Part shown: in pieces, positions 27,301 through 35,023 of the stretch | How positions within the stretch are numbered: position 1 is the first letter of the stretch | Layout of the letters: each line of letters begins with the position of its first letter | Source of the DNA: Taibaiella sp041660405 | Lineage (GTDB): Bacteria > Bacteroidota > Bacteroidia > Chitinophagales > Chitinophagaceae | Length of the DNA: 64,000 nt | Reading direction: 5' to 3' | NCBI GenBank assembly: GCA_041660405.1 | Contig: JBAZWL010000021.1 | Coordinates: 17,420-81,419, forward strand | Made by a program: the position numbers and the translations under genes | Notes under the pieces: generated by a model | Database searches by the model: none | Seen by the model: the letters and a program-made list of their open reading frames with translations, nothing else | Told to the model about the DNA's origin: nothing

Positions 27301-29385
27301 ATGAAGCGTTTGTTATTAGTATTGCCTTTGTTATTTCTGATTTTACCTTCTTCGTTTGCACAGCAAGTGAAAGATGTGCTCACCTGGAAATATGATGCTA
27401 AGAAAACAGGCGACAGTACATTTGATGTAACCATTACAGCGAATATAAAAGAAGGCTGGCACATCTATACGGCTACTCCGGGTGGCGATGGTTCACAGAT
27501 ACCAACTAAAATTAAATTTAATAAGAATCCCAATATTAGGCTGGTTGGGAAGACAACTAATAATGGCAAAGCGGTAAATGAAGAGATCAAAGAACTTGAT
27601 TTTACTATTCAATACTATAAAGGGAAAGTTACCTACACGCAACAAATTGTTGCATCAGCCAATACAACACTTACCGGAAATATAGATTTCCAGATTTGCG
27701 ACGACCAGAAGTGTTTGCCATCTAAGCCGGAACAATTTAAAATTAAAATTGAAGGGTTGACCGCCACTGCAGCAGAAGATACAACAGCAACTGTAGCAGC
27801 GGATACTACAAGTACTACAGGTAACACAGCCACTACCAATCTGGGAGACGACATTAAACCTGCAAATAATAATAAGCCTGTTACCGTTGATGATACTGCT
27901 AAGGAAGAGAAACCTTCCCTATGGGCCATATTCCTGGCTGGGCTTGGAGCCGGTTTTGTTGCCTTTATCACGCCTTGTATTTATGCAATGTTGCCTATTA
28001 CGGTAAGCTTCTTTACCAAGCGTAGTAAGAACAGGGCTACGGGAATTAAAAATGCTATCATTTATTCCCTGTCAATCATTGGTATTTTCTCCCTGATAGG
28101 TGTAATGATCAGCTTGTTCTTTAAGGAGAATACGATGTACATTATATCTACCAGCCTTGGGTTTAATATTTTTGTATTTGCTGTTTTTGTGTTGTTCGGT
28201 ATATCTTTATTAGGTGCCTTTGAGATCACTTTACCTTCATCCTGGAGTACTAAGCTGGATACAAAAGCCAATTCCAATAGCTTCGGTGGTATTTTCTTTA
28301 TGGCTTTGGTATTGGTTGTGGTTTCTTTTAGCTGTACCTCTGCGTTTATCAGCTGGCTTATTGTTCAGATTGTTCAGTCGCAAAACAGGATAGGTGGCTT
28401 TATTGGTTTCCTGGGTTTTGGTATGGCTATATCCTTACCTTTTGCTTTGTTCGCTTTCTTCCCTGGCTTGCTCAACAATATTGCGAAATCTGGAGGCTGG
28501 TTGAATAGTGTAAAAGTTACTATGGGTTTTGTAGAGCTGGCCATGGCTATGAAATTCCTTTCTAATATCGATTTGCAATATCATTGGCATCTGTTGGATT
28601 ACGAAGTTTATCTGAGCCTTTGGATTGTCATCTTTGGCTTATTGGGTCTGTATTTACTGGGTAAATTAAAATTTGCACATGATGATGAATTGCCCAAAAA
28701 TATGTTTGGCCACCCTTACCTATCTGTTACCAGGTTGTTTTTTGCAATTGCATCACTGGCATTCACAGTCTACATGATTCCGGGATTGTGGGGAGCACCA
28801 TTGTCGGGTATTAGCGGCTGGTTGCCGGAGCGTAAAACATTGGAATTTAATCTTCATGATAATATCATAAGTCTGAAAAGCGGGCAGGTTTCTGTTGAAG
28901 GAAAAGGATTGGAAGTAAGGCCGGTAAAATATACGGATAACCTGAAATCTGAATTACCAGGGGTTACTGCTTTCTTTGATTATAATGAAGCATTGGCTGC
29001 ATCAAAGAAAACAGGAAAGCCTGTATTGCTGGACTTTACAGGGCATAGTTGTGTAAACTGCCGCAAAATGGAACGTGCAGTATTATCTAAGCCAGAGGTG
29101 TTGCGCCTATTAAGCCAGGACTTTATTGTGGCCAGCTTGTATTGTGATGATAAAACAGAACTTCCTAAAGAGGAGCAATACAAATCTGCCGATGGTGGAA
29201 TGGTTACCAATCTTGGTGAAAGGAATATTGACCTTGAGGTTGGCAAATACGGAGAAGTAGGTCAGCCTATTTATATATTTGTTGATAGCGATGGTAAAGT
29301 ATTGAAGAATGCAGGCGGCTATGTGCCCGATGTAGAGCGGTTTTTGAAAATAATGACCGAGGTTAAAGAGAACTATAAAAAGTAG
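27301..29385 (+). CDS. DsbD-like thiol:disulfide interchange protein
   Basis: A 694-residue membrane protein that carries reducing equivalents from the cytoplasm to the periplasm. The order is: signal peptide (MKRLLLVLPLLFLILPSSFAQ); an N-terminal periplasmic domain of the DsbC-corrector type (about 22-150, with FQICDDQKCLP); a Thr/Ala-rich linker; a CcdA-type membrane domain with FITPCIYAMLPITVSFF and SFSCTSAFISWL; and a C-terminal thioredoxin-like domain with C584-V-N-C587 (TGHSCVNCRKM). The two membrane cysteines and the CxxC make the usual relay. A downstream ORF-frame TTG before the ATG is ignored. Confidence 0.9.
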   Translation: MKRLLLVLPLLFLILPSSFAQQVKDVLTWKYDAKKTGDSTFDVTITANIKEGWHIYTATPGGDGSQIPTKIKFNKNPNIRLVGKTTNNGKAVNEEIKELDFTIQYYKGKVTYTQQIVASANTTLTGNIDFQICDDQKCLPSKPEQFKIKIEGLTATAAEDTTATVAADTTSTTGNTATTNLGDDIKPANNNKPVTVDDTAKEEKPSLWAIFLAGLGAGFVAFITPCIYAMLPITVSFFTKRSKNRATGIKNAIIYSLSIIGIFSLIGVMISLFFKENTMYIISTSLGFNIFVFAVFVLFGISLLGAFEITLPSSWSTKLDTKANSNSFGGIFFMALVLVVVSFSCTSAFISWLIVQIVQSQNRIGGFIGFLGFGMAISLPFALFAFFPGLLNNIAKSGGWLNSVKVTMGFVELAMAMKFLSNIDLQYHWHLLDYEVYLSLWIVIFGLLGLYLLGKLKFAHDDELPKNMFGHPYLSVTRLFFAIASLAFTVYMIPGLWGAPLSGISGWLPERKTLEFNLHDNIISLKSGQVSVEGKGLEVRPVKYTDNLKSELPGVTAFFDYNEALAASKKTGKPVLLDFTGHSCVNCRKMERAVLSKPEVLRLLSQDFIVASLYCDDKTELPKEEQYKSADGGMVTNLGERNIDLEVGKYGEVGQPIYIFVDSDGKVLKNAGGYVPDVERFLKIMTEVKENYKK

Positions 29386-29408
29386 TAAACAATATAATTC
29401 CATTAGTG

Positions 29409-29445
29409 AAAGAACCCGTTGGTAAATACTAACGGGTTCTTTATT
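29409..29445 (+). terminator. Terminator after the DsbD-like gene
   Basis: 12-bp stem AAAGAACCCGTT/AACGGGTTCTTT (29409-29420 with 29431-29442) and a following T-rich run. Confidence 0.85.
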
Positions 29446-29566
29446 TGCTATCAGATTATTTATAATCTCTATGGGGAAATAAATTTTCACATTAAATTAA
29501 TGCTATTACTATTGTAGGTACATTAATTGTCAAATTTATCCTGTACATTTACATTTCAAAATCAAA

Positions 29567-30103
29567 ATGATTATGGCAAAAACACAATGGGCTCTTGATC
29601 CTGCCCACTCCGAAATTCAATTCAAAATCAAGCACATGATGATCTCCACCATTACCGGTGAGTTCACGAAATTTGACGCCAACCTTGAAACAGAAGGCGA
29701 TGATTTTACGCAAGCCAAAGCTACTTTCACAGCCGATGTTGACTCTATTAGTACTAAGAACGAACAACGTGATGGGCATTTGAAAAGCCCCGATTTCTTT
29801 GATGCTCCGGGTAATCCGCAGATCACTTTTGAAAGTGAAAAATTGGAGCAAAAAGATGGTGAACACTTCCAGCTTTCCGGAAATCTAATCATTAAAGGTG
29901 TTTCAAAACCCGTGGTTTTACAAGTGGCTCATAGTGGTGTAATCACCGATCCTTATGGTAACCAACGTACAGGTTTTGAAGTAAGCGGTAAGATAAACCG
30001 TAAGGATTTTGGCCTTACCTGGCATCAGCTCACTGAAGCAGGTGGCCTTGTAGTAAGCGATGAGGTAAGACTTTCTGCTAATGTGGAATTTGTAAAACAA
30101 TAA
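29567..30103 (+). CDS. YceI family protein
   Basis: A lipocalin-like beta-barrel protein that binds isoprenoid or other amphiphilic ligands. The 178 residues begin MIMAKTQWALDPAHSEIQFKIKHMM; the ATG at 29573 is an equally good start. Family blocks are visible: ITGEFTKFDANLE, DGHLKSPDFFDA, ISGDFE-type GNLIIKGVSKPVVL and FGLTWH. No signal peptide is seen, so it is probably cytoplasmic, unlike E. coli YceI. It stands alone between terminators. Confidence 0.93.
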   Translation: MIMAKTQWALDPAHSEIQFKIKHMMISTITGEFTKFDANLETEGDDFTQAKATFTADVDSISTKNEQRDGHLKSPDFFDAPGNPQITFESEKLEQKDGEHFQLSGNLIIKGVSKPVVLQVAHSGVITDPYGNQRTGFEVSGKINRKDFGLTWHQLTEAGGLVVSDEVRLSANVEFVKQ

Positions 30104-30122
30104 TTTCCTGATTCCGAATAAT

Positions 30123-30153
30123 GACAAAAGGCAGCTATCAGCTGCCTTTTGTC
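30123..30153. terminator. Bidirectional terminator
   Basis: Perfect 13-bp stem (30123-30135 with 30141-30153), A/T-flanked, between the convergent yceI-like gene and the membrane protein gene at 30172. Confidence 0.85.
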
Positions 30154-30171
30154 ATGTATGCATTAAAGCGT

Positions 30172-30657
30172 CTATTTCAGATGTTTTAACTGAGTTGCAT
30201 ATAGGATAATGAATACAACAGGGATGACAAGACCAATTGTTGCCATTATACCGCCGCCGCCACCTACCATGAGCAACATAGCCACCGGACCGGCAACTTC
30301 ACCCACCAGGTAAATGAAGAATCCTGTTCTCTTTAATTTTCTCATTTGCATAGCGCCGATAAAACAAAGTAGAATACTAACCAGGCTAATGATTAGTACG
30401 GGAAGCCTCATTTCGCATTGTTTTTGCATAGCGTCCATCATGGACTCCATCATGCTCGCCATTGGGTTGTCTTCGCCCATTTGACTCATCTTCTCAAGTG
30501 ATTTGCAAATAGTGAAATAGCTATAGACAGAGCTAAGTGAGAATACACCACATCCTATATAGGTCAGGATGGTTAATACATTGAGCATGTCCGGCAATTT
30601 TTTTGCAGGAGGTGGTACATCGCTAAAACTGTCATGGAACTGGTTAACATCCGTCAT
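30172..30657 (-). CDS. Small hypothetical membrane protein with four predicted spans
   Basis: 161 residues, not assigned to a family that I recognise. After a charged, proline-containing start (about 1-25), four hydrophobic segments lie near 26-48, 85-105, 112-132 and 137-157. Between TM1 and TM2 is a Met-rich loop (MSQMGEDNPMASMMESMMDAMQ). A Gly-rich run (GGGGGIMAT) precedes TM4. It looks like a small integral membrane protein of unknown role with its own promoter. Confidence 0.55.
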   Translation of the reverse strand: MTDVNQFHDSFSDVPPPAKKLPDMLNVLTILTYIGCGVFSLSSVYSYFTICKSLEKMSQMGEDNPMASMMESMMDAMQKQCEMRLPVLIISLVSILLCFIGAMQMRKLKRTGFFIYLVGEVAGPVAMLLMVGGGGGIMATIGLVIPVVFIILYATQLKHLK

Positions 30658-30856
30658 ATGTTTATGTTTTTAGAGGTGCTAAAATTATATTATTTATTTA
30701 AAAAAAGACATGAACATGCAGGCTCTTTTTTTGTAACCTATACTGTCTTCATAATTTAATGTACAGTAGCTACGTTATAAAGAAACCAAATTAAAAATTT
30801 CACCGTAAATTACACTATAAATTTTTAACCAATATCGTTTCAGAAGCCAGGCATAA

Positions 30857-33800
30857 ATGAATAATAAGCTAAAACATATCCTTCTGCTCTGGATGGTAAT
30901 AATAGGAGCGGTTACAGGTACTCGTGCCCAGACAAATCTTGAAGTATTCGGCCAAAACCGGATACAATACCGAAGGTTTGACTGGAAATATTATGATGCT
31001 GAACACTTTAAGATATATCACTACGACAGAGCCGGGAGGGATATAGCGCGGTATGTGGCTGAACAGGCCGAGCAAGATGTTACTGCAATTGAACGTAGGC
31101 TGGGCGGGCTTTTCCCAGAGAGGCTTAATATTATTATTTACAATTGTTATGATGAGTTTCAGCAGAGCAATATAGGCCTCAATGGGGAATTGCAACTGCA
31201 GAACGATAACCCTGCAGGCACAGTAAACCTGGTAGGGGACAAGTTGGTTATTTATTTTACAGGTAAGCATGCTGATCTTAAAAGACAACTACGACAGGGT
31301 ATGGCGCAGGTCGTTATGGAGCGGCTTATGTTTGGAGAAAGTTTCAGGGAAATGGTGCGTAATGCAGTACTGCTTAATTTGCCCGAGTGGGTTACTACTG
31401 GTTACGTGGATTATGTAGTGGACGGATGGACTACCGATGATGATAATGACTGGAAGAATGTAATGATGGTAGATAAAAAGGTGCATTTTGACGAGATTGG
31501 AAATAGTAATCCAAGGCTTGCCGGTAAAGCTTTCTGGAAATATATTGCTATTAAATACGGGGAGAACAACGTTAAAAACCTTTTATACCTTACCCAACTG
31601 AAAAGTAGTCTGAATAAAGCGCTTAAGCTCACTATCAACCAAAAACTGAGAGATACTTACGATTCCCTGGTTACTTTTTATCAAGGTAGATATGGTTTTG
31701 AAGAACAGATATTTGAACCGCTGGATACCTCATCTGTGCTTACACGCATTAAGGTACCAAATGATGAAAGCCGTATCAGAGATATAGCGGTATCGCCAAG
31801 GGGCGGAGATGTAGCTTATGTTAAATGGAAATTCGGAGAGTACCAGGTAATACTGGAAAAAACCAGGATGATAGATGGTGTTGCTAAGAGAGAATCCTCA
31901 GTAATATTGTCGGGAGGAGTGAAAAATCACAAGGATCATGATGATCCCGATTATCCATTGATCGGCTGGAATAATACCGGTTTTAAATTAGGCATCGTAT
32001 TCAAGGTCAGGGATCAATTACGTATCCGTGTTTATAATTCGATAAAAGCAAAAATTGAAACGTTTAAGGTACCACCTTCCCGCTTTGACAGGATAACCGG
32101 TTTTACTTTTATGGAAGATGATGATATGCTTATTCTGTCTGCAATACGCCGCGGCCAGAGTGATATATTTGAATACAGATTGAAAGGTGGAAGGATGAAC
32201 CAACTTACTGATGATACCTGGGACGATGTTGCTCCAGTTTTTGTAAGTGGAGGTTCCCGTAAAGGCGTTATCTTCTTAAGTAACCGGCCGTCACCGTTTA
32301 TCAATATCAAGCCTTTGCCCAATGAGCTGCCATCGGGCCCGATGAACGCCTTCTTCTATAATTCTACCACTAAGAGTTATGACCTGATGCAGCTTACCCG
32401 CAATGCTAAAGGTACTATAGCGCAGGCTATCCCGTATGGTAGCGATCATTTTGCATACTTATCAGATCAAAATGGTGTGAGAAACCGATATGTGATCATG
32501 TTTGCCAGAACTGCACAAAACCAGGATTCAGCTTACTCGGTGCCCATGACTAATTTTAGCCGCAGCATTCTTTATCAGCAATATAATCCTGCAAGTGGCA
32601 AAATTGCTGATGTCATTCAGACACAGCAATCTTACGATGTATTTTTCCATAAAATAGAATTACCTGCACCTGATGGCAATGCCGCACCAAGGAAATTGTT
32701 GCCTTTAAGTTTTGTAGATGGTGTAGCTAATAGTAAAAGTTCAGGAACGCCATCCACACCAGTTAATCTGATGGATAAATCTGAAATGAATGCGAAGGAA
32801 GACCCTTTTAGTATAAAAACAGGAAGTGAGTTTCAAAGCGAATTTGCAAGAAGAAGTAAACTGAATCCTGAAGATTCCGCAAAGGTTGAGCCGGGGGCAG
32901 AATCTACAGCGCTTGCAGAAATGTTGTCGTTAAAACAGCCGGCCGATTCTACAATAATTCCCGGTCTTACGCTTAAGGATACCAGCTCCGGCATTGTTCC
33001 TAAAGTAACTTCTGCTTCAGGAAGTACAGAAGGCGCGCTTAATGGGAAGCGTATTATATACGTGGATAGCACTTTTATCGATATGCGGTCACAGAAATAT
33101 TACCTTTCGTTCCGTCCCGATTTCTTTAGTGTACGGGCCGATAATAGTGTTGTATTCAACCGGTACCAATCGTATGATAATACCGGTGGTCAATATACCA
33201 ACCCATCTTTGGCTGGTATGCTTATGGTAAGCCTTGTAGATAAAATGGAAGACTACCGGTTTACCGGCGGACTTCGCATTCCTTTAAATTTTTCCGGACT
33301 TACCTATTTCCTCCAATTTGAAAATTTCAGACGAAGAGTAGATTGGGGGCTTATCTTTTTAAGACAGGAAAATAAATATAATTATAGTTTCTCTCTCGAC
33401 CCTCAACAGGCGCCCTTTGAAGAACCTGGTAAAACCATAACAAATTTAGTACAGGGAAGTGCCAGCTATCCATTGGATAAAGTCAAAAGTTTCCGTTTGC
33501 ACTTTGGAGCCCGGCAGGATAAAATGATCATTAAAGCTAAAGATCCCATCGGTCTTGCATTACCCAATACCGAACAATATTGGGTAATGAGCAGGGCAGA
33601 ATATGTATATGATGATACGCGTAACCCGGCCCTGAATATCTGGAACGGATTCAGGTATAAGATCTATGCAGAGTATATGTATAAGCTGTATTCCAATAAT
33701 GTTTACGGGTCATCATCAGATACTTCAATATCCAACAAAAAAGGTGGATTCTATAATGTGGGGATAGATCTGCGTTTTTATCAAAAAATCTACAAAAATT

Positions 33801-34354
33801 TTATTGCAGCCATAAGAGTAGCAGGTGCCCATTCGGGTGGCAATCAAAAAGTCCTTTATTTCCTCGGAGGTGTGGATAACGCTATTAGTCCTAAATTTAG
33901 TAATAGCCTGCAACCATCAGGCAAAAATGACTATGCTTTCCAGACACTGGCAACCAATATGCGCGGTTACGATCAAAACGCAAGGAATGGTAATACTTAT
34001 GCATTGGTAAATGCTGAATTAAGATTCCCGGTATTAAGCACCTTAATGAGAAGGCCCATACAATCCTCAATACTTAAAAACCTCCAGGTAGTAGCGTTTG
34101 CCGACATAGGCTCTGCCTGGGAAGGTGTTTTGCCCAATTCGGCAAGTTTTGACCGGTATTTCAGAGTTGGCTGGCCTAATAACAATAATCCGATTGTGGG
34201 GGTAGCTGTACCAAATTACAGCGATAATGGTATTGCGATAGGATATGGCGCAGGGGTAAGAACGATGATATTTGGTTATTTTGCCAGGTTTGATGCAGCT
34301 TTAAATCTTAAAAAAGATTTTACCTGGTATATATCTTTAGGTACCGATTTCTAA
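30857..34354 (+). CDS. Large outer-membrane protein with propeller and surface-antigen-type barrel
   Basis: 1165 residues. It starts with a signal peptide (HILLLWMVIIGAVTGTRAQ). A domain near 30-270 has the sequence pattern of a gluzincin-like fold, but no HExxH motif is present (LPEWVTTGYVDYVVDGWT is the nearest segment). A WD40/PD40-like beta-propeller (about 290-620) shows blades such as RGGDVAYVKWKFGEYQV and FLSNRPSPF. Next is a Ser/Asp-rich linker. The C-terminal barrel of the Omp85/surface-antigen type (about 760-1165) has NTYALVNAELRFPVLS and ends KKDFTWYISLGTDF. It is probably an outer-membrane protein with an envelope-assembly or transport role. Function is unproven. Confidence 0.75.
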   Translation: MNNKLKHILLLWMVIIGAVTGTRAQTNLEVFGQNRIQYRRFDWKYYDAEHFKIYHYDRAGRDIARYVAEQAEQDVTAIERRLGGLFPERLNIIIYNCYDEFQQSNIGLNGELQLQNDNPAGTVNLVGDKLVIYFTGKHADLKRQLRQGMAQVVMERLMFGESFREMVRNAVLLNLPEWVTTGYVDYVVDGWTTDDDNDWKNVMMVDKKVHFDEIGNSNPRLAGKAFWKYIAIKYGENNVKNLLYLTQLKSSLNKALKLTINQKLRDTYDSLVTFYQGRYGFEEQIFEPLDTSSVLTRIKVPNDESRIRDIAVSPRGGDVAYVKWKFGEYQVILEKTRMIDGVAKRESSVILSGGVKNHKDHDDPDYPLIGWNNTGFKLGIVFKVRDQLRIRVYNSIKAKIETFKVPPSRFDRITGFTFMEDDDMLILSAIRRGQSDIFEYRLKGGRMNQLTDDTWDDVAPVFVSGGSRKGVIFLSNRPSPFINIKPLPNELPSGPMNAFFYNSTTKSYDLMQLTRNAKGTIAQAIPYGSDHFAYLSDQNGVRNRYVIMFARTAQNQDSAYSVPMTNFSRSILYQQYNPASGKIADVIQTQQSYDVFFHKIELPAPDGNAAPRKLLPLSFVDGVANSKSSGTPSTPVNLMDKSEMNAKEDPFSIKTGSEFQSEFARRSKLNPEDSAKVEPGAESTALAEMLSLKQPADSTIIPGLTLKDTSSGIVPKVTSASGSTEGALNGKRIIYVDSTFIDMRSQKYYLSFRPDFFSVRADNSVVFNRYQSYDNTGGQYTNPSLAGMLMVSLVDKMEDYRFTGGLRIPLNFSGLTYFLQFENFRRRVDWGLIFLRQENKYNYSFSLDPQQAPFEEPGKTITNLVQGSASYPLDKVKSFRLHFGARQDKMIIKAKDPIGLALPNTEQYWVMSRAEYVYDDTRNPALNIWNGFRYKIYAEYMYKLYSNNVYGSSSDTSISNKKGGFYNVGIDLRFYQKIYKNFIAAIRVAGAHSGGNQKVLYFLGGVDNAISPKFSNSLQPSGKNDYAFQTLATNMRGYDQNARNGNTYALVNAELRFPVLSTLMRRPIQSSILKNLQVVAFADIGSAWEGVLPNSASFDRYFRVGWPNNNNPIVGVAVPNYSDNGIAIGYGAGVRTMIFGYFARFDAALNLKKDFTWYISLGTDF

Positions 34355-34477
34355 AGAAAAATGTATATTTTGGCTAAGAGTTGCCAAACTGGCATACATT
34401 TTGATGTTGTTTTTGTGTTACGCCCAACCTTTTATTGCATCATAGTGTCTATTTTTGCACTGAATAATTTTAGAAAG

Positions 34478-34870
34478 ATGAAGAAATACATTTACCTGTT
34501 AATACTTTTGGTGTCCTTTGCACCCTTAACAGTATTGGCACAGTCTATAAACGTACATGGGATGCCAGGTGATACGATCCTGGCTTCAGGAAGGAAAGAG
34601 CTTTTGATTCCAAATGCTTTCAGTCCTAATAACGACGGGCAGAACGATTTTTTCAAGATCAACAATATCACCGATGAGAAGCTGATCGATTTTAAAGTAT
34701 TCAATCGCTGGGGAACCATTCTTTTTCGTACTACTGATGCCAGACAAGGTTGGGATGGAACCAACAAAGGCCAGCAACAACCGGTAGGTGTATATGGTTA
34801 TGTAATCAGAATCGGTTATGCCGATGGTTATATTGAAACCTACAAAGGAACTGTTACCTTAATTCGATAA
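34478..34870 (+). CDS. Minimal T9SS type B sorting-domain (CHU_C) protein
   Basis: Only 130 residues from the ATG at 34478; the longer frame to 34361 runs through promoter sequence, since TATTTTTG lies at 34450-34457. After a signal peptide (MKKYIYLLILLVSFAPLTVLAQ) there are just about 20 residues before a complete gliding-motility-associated C-terminal domain. That domain contains IPNAFSPNNDGQNDFFKI, FKVFNRWGTILF, GWDGTNKGQQQPVGVYGY and YKGTVTLIR. This domain normally targets large adhesins to the cell surface. Here it has almost nothing to carry. A strong terminator follows. Confidence 0.88.
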   Translation: MKKYIYLLILLVSFAPLTVLAQSINVHGMPGDTILASGRKELLIPNAFSPNNDGQNDFFKINNITDEKLIDFKVFNRWGTILFRTTDARQGWDGTNKGQQQPVGVYGYVIRIGYADGYIETYKGTVTLIR

Positions 34871-34900
34871 TATAAATTATTTTTTGAATTGTTATTTAGA

Positions 34901-34923
34901 GCCGCGCCCAGCGCGGCTTTTTT
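34901..34923 (+). terminator. Strong GC-rich terminator
   Basis: Stem GCCGCGC/GCGCGGC (34901-34907 with 34911-34917) and six T's, directly after the small T9SS type B gene. Confidence 0.93.
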
Positions 34924-35023
34924 GTGCACAGATGTATTTTTTCTTTTGTCAGCAAAAAATGATATGGATTTTCCGTTTATACGATTATTTTTGTCCCACT
35001 TTTTTAAAACTTAACAAGTAAGC

